From assembly GCF_001590985.1 (NCBI RefSeq), contig NZ_BCTX01000006.1:43643-107642 (forward strand): 64,000 nucleotides of DNA, written 5' to 3'. Source of the stretch: Novosphingobium naphthalenivorans NBRC 102051. Lineage in GTDB: Bacteria; Pseudomonadota; Alphaproteobacteria; Sphingomonadales; Sphingomonadaceae. Every line of letters starts with the position of its first letter. The stretch's first letter is position 1. Below are positions 34,494-43,646 of the stretch, piece by piece. Under the pieces are notes generated by a model. That model was not told where the DNA came from, ran no database searches, and saw only the letters and a list, made by a program, of their open reading frames with translations. The position numbers were made by a program, and so were the translations under genes.

Positions 34494-35420
34494 ATGGATA
34501 AGGTCAGCATCCGCTACATCGTTAATGACGTCGATGCCGCGATCAAGTTCTACTCAGAGTTGCTTGGCTTCAAGCTCGAGATGCATCCGTCACCGGGCTT
34601 CGCGATGCTCAGCAAAGGAAATCTGCAGCTTCTCCTCAACAAACCCGGCGCCGGCGGCGCTGGCCAGCCGATCGGCGACGGGCGCGCTCCCACTCCGGGC
34701 GGATGGAATCGGTTCCAGCTCGTATTCGCTGATCTCGCCACTGCTGTCGATAAGCTGAGATCAGCCGGGTGCCGTTTCCGCAACGAGATCGTCGTTGGCA
34801 ATGGCGGCAAGCAAATCCTCGCGGAGGACCCTTCCGGCAATTGCATCGAGTTGTTCGAGCCCTTTTGCGCAGAGGCGGAGGGAAGGCGGAAAACACCAGC
34901 ACAGGGTGGGGCACAAGCTCAATCGGCAGCCCCATCCGCCGCGTCGTCCGACGATGCGCACCGCGCGGCGATGCGGGCCGCCGCCAAACGCATCGACCGC
35001 GTCAACGAATGGCTTCATCTCGGCGGGGCGATCCCAGCCGACGAATACTGCCGGCTCAGTGAAAGCGGCATCACACATGTCATTGACCTGCGCGACGATT
35101 CCGAGGTCGATGCCGATCTCGCCCGCCTGCAACAGCTGAACATCGCGCGGCTTCAGGTTCCGGTGCCGAATCATGGCGCTCCAACCGCCGAGCAACTGGA
35201 GGAGATCGTTACATGGCTCGATGCGCAGCGGAGCGAGCCGGTCGTCTACGTCCATTGCGGGGGCGGCTTCGGCCGAGCTGCGACCATGGCCGTCGGCCTT
35301 TTGGTTGAGGACGGTATCGCCGTTGATGCAGCGATCAAGCAGGTGCGCGCGGTCCGTCCCGAGATTCGAATCAATGAGGAACAGTTGAGGTGGTTGAAAG
35401 ATGTCCAGCGAACCCGCTAA
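34494..35420 (+). CDS. Fusion of a VOC (glyoxalase) domain and a dual-specificity-phosphatase-like domain
   Basis: The 308-residue protein joins two folds. Residues 1-128 are a vicinal-oxygen-chelate domain (RYIVNDVDAAIKFYSELLGF, LVFADLATAVDKL, EDPSGNCIELFEPF). An Ala/Ser linker (about 130-160) leads to a phosphatase domain with the active-site loop HCGGGFGRAAT (Cys255, Arg261) and a general-acid candidate in VPVPNHGAP. ATG 34494 has GAGGAGG upstream. I know of no characterised protein with this order. Confidence 0.75.
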   Translation: MDKVSIRYIVNDVDAAIKFYSELLGFKLEMHPSPGFAMLSKGNLQLLLNKPGAGGAGQPIGDGRAPTPGGWNRFQLVFADLATAVDKLRSAGCRFRNEIVVGNGGKQILAEDPSGNCIELFEPFCAEAEGRRKTPAQGGAQAQSAAPSAASSDDAHRAAMRAAAKRIDRVNEWLHLGGAIPADEYCRLSESGITHVIDLRDDSEVDADLARLQQLNIARLQVPVPNHGAPTAEQLEEIVTWLDAQRSEPVVYVHCGGGFGRAATMAVGLLVEDGIAVDAAIKQVRAVRPEIRINEEQLRWLKDVQRTR

Positions 35421-35454
35421 CCCGATGTCAAGATTTCGATCCTGCGAGGCAGCA

Positions 35455-36015
35455 ATGCAGCGAGCCGCCGCAACAGCCCGACTGATCAGAATGCTGTTCA
35501 GTGTTCTTCCAGCCCTTGCCGCGACGCATGCCCGCGCCCAGGACGCCGCCGCGCCACCGGATCAAATGGAGATTCAAGGCCCGTGGGCTTACAGCAACAA
35601 TTCCAAGACCCAAGGTGACACTGCGCCCCGTCTTGCCATTACACGGGCCGGCGAAAGCAGCGACGTGTGGTTCGGCTTCACCTGCGCCAAAGATCTCAGA
35701 ATCTTCGCCTCCGTTCTCGACCAGAGCGGGAGCTTCGCGTCAGTCAACGATGAGATCTCCGTCGATATCGAGTTGCCAAACGTCACGCGCCTGAACTCTT
35801 CTGCGAAAAAGGCGTCGGACACTGTCATGGCGTTCAATCCGGAACTCAGCCAGAAGCTTTTCATCTACGCGATTCACGAGAAAGCGCTTCAGATCACGTT
35901 CTCGAACCCGAATAGCGGCCCGCACACCTACACGTTTCAACTTCAACCAAACCGTGACGCCTTCCAGGGAATCGTCGACGCTTGCTTGCCGCAGCATCTC
36001 GGGCGCGACCTCTAG
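35455..36015 (+). CDS. Secreted protein of unknown function
   Basis: The 186-residue product has a signal peptide (about residues 1-28, ending ATHARAQDA) and a beta-rich mature part with no family I recognise (WAYSNNSKTQGDTAPRLAI, VWFGFTCAKDLRIF, SVDIELPN). ATG 35455 has GAGG upstream. It starts 34 bases after the VOC-phosphatase gene. Its signal-peptide region is duplicated at 33461. Confidence 0.65.
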   Translation: MQRAAATARLIRMLFSVLPALAATHARAQDAAAPPDQMEIQGPWAYSNNSKTQGDTAPRLAITRAGESSDVWFGFTCAKDLRIFASVLDQSGSFASVNDEISVDIELPNVTRLNSSAKKASDTVMAFNPELSQKLFIYAIHEKALQITFSNPNSGPHTYTFQLQPNRDAFQGIVDACLPQHLGRDL

Positions 36016-36060
36016 CGAAGACACTCACCCGACAGCCAGAACCAAAGTGTGCGCACGAGA

Positions 36061-36276
36061 TCAGTCGGAAAACAGGAATGCCGCCGCTGCAACCAGCAAC
36101 ATCAGAATCACGACATAGGCCAGGGTCCATAGGAGGAGTTCGCGCCCCGACCGATCGCGTGATGACATCTCTGTCCGGCGCTCGGAAGGAGAGGCATTCG
36201 AGTGAAATGGGTGCCTTGCCAGAGTGTTCGCCGTCCCTTGCTCGTTGGCTGATTCGGACGTCCGGTCACGCTTCAT
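36061..36276 (-). CDS. Small single-span membrane protein
   Basis: The 71-residue ORF has a polar N-terminus and a C-terminal helix (LLLWTLAYVVILMLLVAAAAFLF, about 48-70). GAGGCAGTT upstream supports ATG 36276; an internal ATG at 36168 would give 35 residues. It is convergent with the secreted-protein gene and divergent from the two-component operon. No family is recognised. Confidence 0.5.
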   Translation of the reverse strand: MKRDRTSESANEQGTANTLARHPFHSNASPSERRTEMSSRDRSGRELLLWTLAYVVILMLLVAAAAFLFSD

Positions 36277-36430
36277 GGAACTGCCTCATACCCGCCAATA
36301 AGATCCTAGCCGGGGCCGCGCGGATGTCGGTCATTCCACTCGGTTCGTACAGAAGTCCCGCGTCCGCGCTCAGTCATCGCCTCTGTACCGTCGAGCGTAG
36401 GTATGAATGGCCGTCCGGGCACGTACCGGC

Positions 36431-36477
36431 GGGTAACGCTGCGTGTCTTGCAGGGCATTTGAAACGCTCCGTTACAA
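36431..36477 (+). promoter_or_regulatory. Possible response-regulator site upstream of the two-component operon
   Basis: GGTAACGCT at 36432 and GAAACGCTCCGTTACAA at 36461-36477 carry related half-sites. GTTACAA is repeated in the inverted repeat before the cytochrome c gene (39149-39156). It lies 46 bases before the regulator start. Binding is inferred from position only. Confidence 0.35.
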
Positions 36478-36522
36478 TATCTCTGCCCGCAGATCCTCCT
36501 TATCAAGGGTAGCATCCAGCCT

Positions 36523-37242
36523 ATGGGACGATCTCCACACATCACTATCGTCGAGGATGACCGCGACATCAGCAGGCTCGTTGCGAAATTTCTAACCGAA
36601 AACGGTTATCGGGTCTCAACCGCGGCCGATGGACGAGCGATGGACCGCATACTCGCGTCAAATCAAATCGACCTTATCGTGCTGGACATCATGCTGCCGG
36701 ATGAAGATGGCCTGAGCATCTGCCGGCGCCTCAATGTCACATCCCGCATTCCCATCATTATGCTGACAGCCCGGGGAACAGAGACTGATCGAATCGTCGG
36801 GCTCGAAATGGGAGCGGACGATTACCTCCCAAAGCCCTTCAATCCGCGCGAGCTGCTGGCCCGCATCCGATCGGTCCTGCGCCGCTCTAGGGAGTTGCCC
36901 GCGACCTTTTCCGAAGACACCCCCTCAGTGCTTACCTTCGACGGGTGGCGGCTCGATTTGGCCCTACGACAACTCTACTCCCCCGATCGCGTACGCATTC
37001 GCTTAACCAGCGGCGAATTCGATCTTCTGGTCGCGCTTTGCCAACATCCGCTCCAAACGCTCACACGAGATCAGCTGCTCGACCTAACGCGAGGGCGCAC
37101 TCCCAACGTCTTCGATCGCAGCGTCGACATCCAAGTCAGTCGATTGCGACGGAAGATCGAAGTGGATCCTAAGGACCCGCAGCTCATACAAACCGTGCGC
37201 TCAGGTGGATACATGTTCTCTGCACAGGTCGAACCCGCGTGA
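36523..37242 (+). CDS. OmpR-family response regulator
   Basis: The 239-residue protein has a receiver domain (DRDISRLVAKF; phosphorylation Asp near 53 in LIVLDIMLPDEDG; Lys in YLPKPFNPRELLARI) and a winged-helix output domain (LTSGEFDLLVALCQHP, RSVDIQVSRLRRKIE). It overlaps the sensor kinase by 4 bases. Its likely targets are its own operon and the downstream cytochrome, cupredoxin and MacAB genes. Confidence 0.93.
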   Translation: MGRSPHITIVEDDRDISRLVAKFLTENGYRVSTAADGRAMDRILASNQIDLIVLDIMLPDEDGLSICRRLNVTSRIPIIMLTARGTETDRIVGLEMGADDYLPKPFNPRELLARIRSVLRRSRELPATFSEDTPSVLTFDGWRLDLALRQLYSPDRVRIRLTSGEFDLLVALCQHPLQTLTRDQLLDLTRGRTPNVFDRSVDIQVSRLRRKIEVDPKDPQLIQTVRSGGYMFSAQVEPA

Positions 37243-38654
37243 TCCCGCTCCAGCGATTTCTGCCCAAGAGCATAGGCGGCCAAGTCGTAGCAATCCTTGT
37301 GTCGGCGCTCCTGCTTTCTCAAGCCCTCGCTCTGATACTTTACCTACTTCTAGTGCCTGAGCGAGATGCGCTTCAGCGACCGCGAAGCATTGCCGCAACG
37401 ATCGCTACTTTGGTGAAGATCGTTGAGGCTCTTCCACCCGAGCAGCGGGCACACGCGGCATCCGCCGCAGCAGGAAAAGGGCTATCCTCTACCTATTCGT
37501 TGAACCAACCTCAGCTCGTTCCCAGTGGAGAGCTAACACCACCCTCTGATGTCGTGCGGTGGATTGCTAATGAGACTGGCAGGAGTCCAAATGACATTAT
37601 TGTCGTTCCCTCCAACGGACTGGAACCCACATCCCGGCTCCGAATGGCGATCCCTCTGCGCGGAGGTGGGTGGCTGAACATTGACACCAACCTTGGCCTT
37701 TTTGGGCGATTTGGACTCTTACAGCAGATTGCGGCAGTGGCTTTCCTCTTCCTCTCGATTGGGTGCCTTTCGATATGGCTTGCGCGATGGGTCACGCTGC
37801 CCTTGTCGCGTTTCGCGTCCGCAGCCGAACGACTTGGCACGGAGGGAACAGCACCGCTGTTGCCCGAACGCGGTCCGATAGAGATCTCCCGCGCGGCGCA
37901 CACGTTCAATCTCATGCAGCATCGACTGCGTCGCTTTCTGGAAGCGCAAACCAGAATGCTGGCTGCGATCAGTCATGATTTGCGTACACCGCTTACGCGG
38001 ATCCGTCTCCGCCTCGAAATGGCACCTACGACCGAGAACAACGCCAAAATGCTCCACGACCTGACGAGGATGGAGCAGATGCTTGCGTCGACCCTTTCTT
38101 TTCTGCGCGATCAAGAAGACTCCGAGGCTGCTGAAGCGGTCGATCTCGCATCCCTGCTGCAAGCGTTGTGCGACGAGTTCACCGATACTGGTACTGCCAC
38201 GATCTACAGCGGCCCTTCACACTGTGCATTATGGTCTCGCCCGCAGGCTCTGGAGCGGGCGTTCTCGAATCTGATTGGCAATGCAACAAAATTCGGTACC
38301 GGAGTGGATGTGCGCTTGACGCAGTCAGCCACGCAAATCATCATAGACATCGAAGATGACGGCCCGGGAATACCTGAGCCGGAAAAAGAAAAGGTATTCG
38401 AACCCTTCTATCGCTGTGATGACGCGCGCAATTGCGAGGAGTCTGGCGTTGGCCTGGGTCTTTCTATCGCTCGGACGATCATCCTGAGCCACGGCGGCGA
38501 GGTCCAATTGCTTGATCGCACACCACATGGACTAATTGTCCAGGTTCTCCTGCCAGGCATCAACGCATCGGATCTGAACGCAGGAAGCCATGATCGGCAA
38601 CGCGCAGCGGCCACAAGCGGCGAGCGCCATTCGAAAGCAAATTCAGCGGTCTGA
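37239..38654 (+). CDS. Sensor histidine kinase (EnvZ type)
   Basis: The 471-residue protein has two membrane helices (about 12-33 and 163-186) around a periplasmic sensor of about 130 residues, then HAMP, an H-box AAISHDLRTPLTRIRLR (His near 246), an N box SNLIGNATKFG and G boxes DDGPGIPEPEKEKVF and GVGLGLSIA. It starts with GTG overlapping the regulator stop. The signal sensed is unknown. Confidence 0.93.
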   Translation: MIPLQRFLPKSIGGQVVAILVSALLLSQALALILYLLLVPERDALQRPRSIAATIATLVKIVEALPPEQRAHAASAAAGKGLSSTYSLNQPQLVPSGELTPPSDVVRWIANETGRSPNDIIVVPSNGLEPTSRLRMAIPLRGGGWLNIDTNLGLFGRFGLLQQIAAVAFLFLSIGCLSIWLARWVTLPLSRFASAAERLGTEGTAPLLPERGPIEISRAAHTFNLMQHRLRRFLEAQTRMLAAISHDLRTPLTRIRLRLEMAPTTENNAKMLHDLTRMEQMLASTLSFLRDQEDSEAAEAVDLASLLQALCDEFTDTGTATIYSGPSHCALWSRPQALERAFSNLIGNATKFGTGVDVRLTQSATQIIIDIEDDGPGIPEPEKEKVFEPFYRCDDARNCEESGVGLGLSIARTIILSHGGEVQLLDRTPHGLIVQVLLPGINASDLNAGSHDRQRAAATSGERHSKANSAV

Positions 38655-38670
38655 ACAGGATTTTCGACAG

Positions 38671-39030
38671 CTATTGTCCGGTCGCCGCAGACAACTTCCA
38701 GGGTCGGCATTTGCCGCAATAGCAGGGCGATTGAAAGCCTACGGGATGCTCGTTCAAGCCGTCCGTTGCGACAACGTAAAATGCCTCGAACCTTTCGTCG
38801 CTTTCGCCCGCCTTCCTCCCAAGTCGGCATGCCCAATTGTCCATCGTATCGGCGCACAGAAGAGCTTCGGCAACGCTGGCGGTATCGTCGCCGTCCGCAT
38901 GGCGCAATAGGGCCCACAAGCGTACGAGGCCGGAAGCGTAGCGATCGCGTCCGTGCAAAACGAACACCGGTTCACCGGAACCAGCATTTGCATAGTAGTC
39001 AAGGTCAACTGGCTTATCGGTCGGTCCCAT
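38671..39030 (-). CDS. Hypothetical protein with a Cys cluster
   Basis: The 119-residue ORF is convergent with the kinase gene (16 bases between). GAGGAG supports its ATG. It has no signal peptide and ends with PCYCGKCRPWKL, a CxCxxC motif that could bind a metal ion. I recognise no family. Confidence 0.5.
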   Translation of the reverse strand: MGPTDKPVDLDYYANAGSGEPVFVLHGRDRYASGLVRLWALLRHADGDDTASVAEALLCADTMDNWACRLGRKAGESDERFEAFYVVATDGLNEHPVGFQSPCYCGKCRPWKLSAATGQ

Positions 39031-39107
39031 GTTCGGCTCCTCGGCTTCCCCCTAACCGCTAATCTTGGTTAGGAACGCCGACCACGATAGCGGCTGCTCG
39101 CTAGCAT

Positions 39108-39156
39108 TTTGTAACGGGCCACTTCAGGCACCAGGCCTGCAATGTGCTGTTACAAA
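39108..39156. promoter_or_regulatory. Inverted repeat TTTGTAAC/GTTACAAA
   Basis: Perfect 8-bp arms at 39108-39115 and 39149-39156 lie in the 272-base gap between the divergent hypothetical gene and the cytochrome c gene. GTTACAA also occurs before the two-component operon. The rest of the gap holds no gene. Confidence 0.45.
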
Positions 39157-39302
39157 TCCCCAATCCCCGGCACGCCATTACATTGTATCAGATCGCCACC
39201 GCCGCATTGGTTTGCGGCAAAGGCTGGCAAACGCCAGTGAGCGCGGCGGGGCTCGGATCGTCTCGCCGCAGGCCCGTGCGGCCGCCACCAAGGAGATGAC
39301 GA

Positions 39303-39746
39303 ATGCACTGTGCTCGATGGTTTCCGCTGCTTCTGATACTCACTGTCGCCATCGGCGGCTGGTTCATGTTCGACCCCGTCTACAGCAAGGGACGGCACTC
39401 ACAAGGCGAAGGGCACGGCAATCGGCATCGGCAGGACGCGGCGATCACGGCGAGCCCGCTTTCCGACACCGAAGCCAAGCAGGCAAGTGTCCTCTTTGCG
39501 AAGACGTGCGCCGCCTGCCATGGCGAGAAGCTCGAAGGCGGCGTCGGCCCATCGCTCGTAGGCGTTGGTTCACGGTACTCGTTGGACAAGATCGAGAGGA
39601 TTGCACAGTACGGCAAAGGCCGACAGAAGCCGGTTTCCATGCCTTCAGGGCTGGCCACGGCTGACGAAGCAACGTTGCTCGCGCGGTGGCTGGCCACAAA
39701 TCCAGCGCAGGCCAGTAGTCCGACGACGCAGCCCAAAGCCGATTAA
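39303..39746 (+). CDS. Class I c-type cytochrome
   Basis: The 147-residue exported protein has an N-terminal hydrophobic anchor or signal (about 7-24) and one haem site CAACH (residues 69-73) followed by GGVGPSLVGVG. The axial Met is probably in VSMPSG (Met113). It is a small monohaem electron carrier. AAGGAG precedes the ATG. It lies 76 bases before the cupredoxin-like gene. Confidence 0.9.
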   Translation: MHCARWFPLLLILTVAIGGWFMFDPVYSKGRHSQGEGHGNRHRQDAAITASPLSDTEAKQASVLFAKTCAACHGEKLEGGVGPSLVGVGSRYSLDKIERIAQYGKGRQKPVSMPSGLATADEATLLARWLATNPAQASSPTTQPKAD

Positions 39747-39822
39747 TGGCAACAGAGCATAGCGGCTAACAGAAAATGCAGCAGCCGCCGCCCCCTTTGC
39801 GCTTCACATGTGAGGATGCTTC

Positions 39823-40278
39823 ATGATTCGGAATGCGCTGGCGAAGACCATGATCGTGCTCGCTCTGTCGTGCAGAACCGCCGCTGCAAACGCCAGTGCT
39901 GAGGAACGTTATTTCACGCTCGTGAGTGGTGCTGAAGTTGGTTTCGACGGAAGCGCCTATTTTACCGCCGGTAACGGGCATCATGGCTTCTTTGGGCGCG
40001 GCGGCGACATCGATGGCGAACCTAATCCAACTCTCAGCGTGCACCTGGGAGACAAGGTGACAGTCACTCTGCTCGACCTCGATGAGCGCGGCCAAACTGC
40101 GCAACTCGCGGTCCCTGCCTTTCATGCAGAAACGCCAGTGCTGACCCGGAACGGCCAGAGCGCAACGATCACCTTCACCGCCGATCGGGTTGGGTCATTC
40201 GATTACAACGGCGTTACTGTGTTCGAAGGTCGAGATCAGCACGTCCATATGGTCGGCCAGATCGTGGTCAACCCATGA
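39823..40278 (+). CDS. Cupredoxin-like periplasmic protein, copper site altered
   Basis: The 151-residue protein has a signal peptide (about 1-25) and a cupredoxin-like beta fold (LGDKVTVTLLDLDERGQTAQLAVPAF, FTADRVGSFDYNG). The usual type-1 copper Cys is absent: the loop reads FDYNGVTVFEGRDQHVHMVG with only His and Met as candidates. It may bind copper differently or be structural. It lies between cytochrome c and the MacA-like gene. Confidence 0.65.
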   Translation: MIRNALAKTMIVLALSCRTAAANASAEERYFTLVSGAEVGFDGSAYFTAGNGHHGFFGRGGDIDGEPNPTLSVHLGDKVTVTLLDLDERGQTAQLAVPAFHAETPVLTRNGQSATITFTADRVGSFDYNGVTVFEGRDQHVHMVGQIVVNP

Positions 40279-40314
40279 AAGCAACTCCGACCCTCTGCCC
40301 TTTTGTACACCAGT

Positions 40315-41568
40315 ATGGTTAGGTGGCGATCGCGTCGATACCACTACATCGCCATCGTCGCGTCAGGACTAACGATCGGCGGCATCGGCTACTGGTGGAC
40401 GCAGGGATCAGCCACCGTCCGTTATGACACCACTGAAGTGGAGCGCGGCGATATCGAGGAAACCGTGTCTGCTTTGGGCGTAATGGTCCCTTCACAGTAC
40501 GTCGATATTGGCGCTCAGGTCGAAGGCCAGCTCATCAAGTTGTTGGTTGCGCCAGGGAATCAGGTCCAAGAAGGCCAACTTGTTGCCGAACTCGACCCTA
40601 CTCAGTACGCCGCCCAAGTCGCTGAAGATCAGGCGGAGATTGTCGATCTTCAGGCTCAAGTTAATGCTTGGGAGGCCAAGCTTGCTCTCGCAGCCTGGAT
40701 AAATTCAGCGAACCAGACGCTGGTGCGCACACAATCGACGTCCCAACAAACAGCTAGACAGAGCGAAGCAGATGCGAAGGTCGCGAAGGCGACGATCGAA
40801 TCGCTGAAAGCTCAAATTGAAAAGACCCAAAACGTCCTGAAATACGATCAGGCGCAGTTGGACCGCACCAGCATCCACTCTCCGATATCAGGTGTTGTTG
40901 CTTCGCCAACGACATCGGCATACGGGACGACCTGGAGCAAGATGGACGTGGCCCACCCGGGCCAAATTCTGAACAACAAGCAGACGGCTCCCATCCTATT
41001 TCGTGTCGCTGACATCGATCGAATGATGGTACGCGCCCAGGTCTCGGAGGCAGACGTCGCGAAGTTGACGCCTGGGATGCGAGTTTACTTCACGACGCTC
41101 GGACGGCCGGATCATCGCATCGAGGCAAAGCTCGCTTCCATCGAGGTGACGCCAGAACTTATAAACGGTGCGATCTTCTACGATGCGGACTTCGAGGTCT
41201 CCAATCCCGATCATCAGCTCCTGCCGCAGATGTCCGTCCAGGTGTCGTTTGTCGTCGCCCAAGCGAAGGACGCACTGGTGGTGCCGTTAGCAGCGCTGCT
41301 TTCCACGCAGCGCCAGAACGGTGCAACCGTGCCGCCTTGCCCCAAGCAGGGTCGAGACGGTACGGAGGATAAGAGTTCCGACTGCGTCCTGGTGTTGCAA
41401 AACAGCAGGCCTCAAGCGCGTGCCGTAACAGTCGGAGTGAAAAACGACACGAGTGTACAAGTTATAAGTGGTGTCGAGGCAGGCGACGAACTTGTTGTCG
41501 CGACCGCCGGCGAAAAGGCGCCTGGCGCCGGGAACGGCGGTGGCAATGGCAGGCACCGCGGCGGTTGA
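40315..41568 (+). CDS. macA: MacA-like periplasmic adaptor (HlyD family)
   Basis: The 417-residue protein has an N-terminal membrane anchor (about 8-27), a lipoyl-like half (YVDIGAQVEGQLIKLLVAPGNQVQEGQLVAELD), a coiled-coil hairpin (about 95-190) and the second lipoyl half (SPISGVVASP). The start is uncertain: TTG 40303 or ATG 40315, neither with a clear ribosome-binding site. It links MacB to an outer-membrane TolC-type channel; no such channel gene is nearby. Confidence 0.85.
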   Translation: MVRWRSRRYHYIAIVASGLTIGGIGYWWTQGSATVRYDTTEVERGDIEETVSALGVMVPSQYVDIGAQVEGQLIKLLVAPGNQVQEGQLVAELDPTQYAAQVAEDQAEIVDLQAQVNAWEAKLALAAWINSANQTLVRTQSTSQQTARQSEADAKVAKATIESLKAQIEKTQNVLKYDQAQLDRTSIHSPISGVVASPTTSAYGTTWSKMDVAHPGQILNNKQTAPILFRVADIDRMMVRAQVSEADVAKLTPGMRVYFTTLGRPDHRIEAKLASIEVTPELINGAIFYDADFEVSNPDHQLLPQMSVQVSFVVAQAKDALVVPLAALLSTQRQNGATVPPCPKQGRDGTEDKSSDCVLVLQNSRPQARAVTVGVKNDTSVQVISGVEAGDELVVATAGEKAPGAGNGGGNGRHRGG

Positions 41569-41578
41569 GGAAAAGCCA

Positions 41579-43522
41579 ATGCGGCCATTAATCGATCTCG
41601 ATAATGTCACAAAACGCTATGCGCACAGCGGGCTTGAGGTCGAGGTTTTGCACGGCGTCTCACTTACTGTCCATGAAGGCGAATTCATCGCCATCATGGG
41701 AGCGTCCGGCTCTGGCAAGACGACGCTAATGAATTTGATCGGCTGCATGGATCGCCCGACCACTGGCTGCTATCGCCTCAAAGGACGTGACGTCGCGAAT
41801 CTCGACACCGACGAACTCGCTACGTTGCGGCGCGAGACGTTTGGCTTCATCTTCCAGCGTTACAATCTCCTCTCCAATGCCAGCGCCCTGGAGAACGTTG
41901 AAATGCCGGCCATCTATGCCGGTGTTCCGGCCGGCCGGCGACGTGAGCGAGCCGCAGCGTTGCTCCATCAGCTAGGGCTCGGCGAGCGACTCGGCTACGC
42001 GCCCGGCCGGCTGTCCGGCGGACAGCAGCAGCGGGTCTCTATCGCGCGAGCATTGATGAACGGAGGCTCCGTCATTCTCGCCGACGAGCCCACCGGTGCG
42101 CTCGACAGTCGAAGCGGCCAGGAAGTGATGGCACTCCTTCACAACCTGCACCGCGAAGGGCACACGATCATACTTATTACGCATGATCAAAAGATCGGGG
42201 CGGAAGCGGAGCGGTTGGTAAGAATCGCCGATGGCCGCATATTGGAGGATCTAGGCTCTGGACCGCGAGTTGACAGTTTGATTTCGTCGCCGGGCGCCGA
42301 CCATAACCCGGGCAGAACGAGTCCCGCGTTGCTGCTTGACGTGATGTCATCAGTCAAAACCGCATTGCGTGCGCTTCAAGTGAGCCCTGTCCGCACTCTG
42401 CTCACGCTGCTCGGGGTAATCATCGGCGTTGGCTCGGTCGTCGCCATGCTCGCATTCGGCAATGGTGCTCGGGAGCAAGTGCTCAAGCAGATCCAATCGC
42501 TCGGCACCAACCTCCTGCTCGTCAAGCCAGGTGCGCCAGGGGTGCGTGGCGCAGGAGCCCAAGTTACAACGCTTGTACCGGCCGATGCCGAAGCCGTCGC
42601 ACGCCTCCCCAATGTGCGCTATGCCGTACCGCAAATGGTGAATCCTGTCACGGTGCGCCGCAGCAATGTTGCGTACGGCACCACCCTTGACGGCACGACT
42701 CCTGAGTTTGGTGCAGCCAACAACTGGCGACCCGTCCAAGGTGCCTTTTTCACCGCAGGTCAGCAGTCAAGCTACGCGCCGGTAGCTGTCCTAGGCAGCA
42801 CAGCCGCCCGGGCGCTCTTTGGAGTCGTGAATCCCGTAGGGCAGTTCGTTCTGGTCAACAACACGCCACTCCGGGTTATAGGAGTGCTCGGCGCGAAGGG
42901 GGCCGATCAAAACGGCAACGACCGCGATGACGTCATAGTAACGCCCATTACTACTGCGCAAGCGCGCATTTTGGGCCAGACCTACCTCAAATGGATCACC
43001 GTCGTGGTCAACGACACCAGTGAGATCGCGGCAACGCAGGCCGGTGTGCAGGCCCTTCTCCGCAAACGCCATGGTGTCGTGGATTCTCAGGTTCAGAGCA
43101 TGACGGCGCTCTTGGAGAATCAGGCCCAGACCCAGCAGACCTTCACGCTCATGCTCGGCGCTGTCGCCCTCATCTCGCTTCTGGTCGGTGGCATCGGCGT
43201 GATGAACATCATGCTCGTCTCCGTCACCGAGAGAACCCGCGAAATTGGCATCCGCATGGCCGTCGGCGCTCGCCAGTTTCATATCCTGCTGCAATTCGTC
43301 ACCGAAGCGCTCGTTGTCTGCGCGATCGGCGGCATAGTCGGCGTCGCGGCTGGTTTGTTTGCGGCAGCCGCAGCCGCGTTCTTCGGAACACCGGTCGCTT
43401 TCAGTGTTCCCCCACTGCTCATTGCTCTGGCCAGCGCGGTGACAACTGGCTTGGTGTTTGGATATCTGCCAGCAAGGCGGGCGGCCAGCCTCGACCCGGT
43501 CATTGCGCTCAGCGCAGAGTAG
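41579..43522 (+). CDS. macB: MacB-like ABC transporter (ATPase-permease fusion)
   Basis: The 647-residue protein has an N-terminal ATPase with Walker A GASGSGKTT (41-49), signature LSGGQQQR and Walker B ILADEPTGALDS. A membrane part with four helices, a periplasmic MacB core (about 290-500) and an FtsX domain at the C-terminus follow. It drives efflux with the upstream adaptor. ATG 41579 has GAGGA upstream; the longer frame overlaps macA. Confidence 0.92.
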   Translation: MRPLIDLDNVTKRYAHSGLEVEVLHGVSLTVHEGEFIAIMGASGSGKTTLMNLIGCMDRPTTGCYRLKGRDVANLDTDELATLRRETFGFIFQRYNLLSNASALENVEMPAIYAGVPAGRRRERAAALLHQLGLGERLGYAPGRLSGGQQQRVSIARALMNGGSVILADEPTGALDSRSGQEVMALLHNLHREGHTIILITHDQKIGAEAERLVRIADGRILEDLGSGPRVDSLISSPGADHNPGRTSPALLLDVMSSVKTALRALQVSPVRTLLTLLGVIIGVGSVVAMLAFGNGAREQVLKQIQSLGTNLLLVKPGAPGVRGAGAQVTTLVPADAEAVARLPNVRYAVPQMVNPVTVRRSNVAYGTTLDGTTPEFGAANNWRPVQGAFFTAGQQSSYAPVAVLGSTAARALFGVVNPVGQFVLVNNTPLRVIGVLGAKGADQNGNDRDDVIVTPITTAQARILGQTYLKWITVVVNDTSEIAATQAGVQALLRKRHGVVDSQVQSMTALLENQAQTQQTFTLMLGAVALISLLVGGIGVMNIMLVSVTERTREIGIRMAVGARQFHILLQFVTEALVVCAIGGIVGVAAGLFAAAAAAFFGTPVAFSVPPLLIALASAVTTGLVFGYLPARRAASLDPVIALSAE

Positions 43523-43616
43523 GCGGCAACCATCGCCGCCGCTTCTGGCGCTCGCGCGCCGCAAAGCCACATCGTGGCTTTGACTAGTATCGAAGACGGT
43601 GTAGATCGGGTATAGT

Positions 43617-43631
43617 TATCGATATCCGATA
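43617..43631. promoter_or_regulatory. Palindromic operator TATCG-N5-CGATA, site 2
   Basis: TATCGATATCCGATA lies 15 bases before the ATG of the P-type ATPase fragment, where a bound protein would block transcription. It shares half-sites with the sites at 33399 and 45715. Confidence 0.6.
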
Positions 43632-43646
43632 TTGAGAGAGGTCAAA

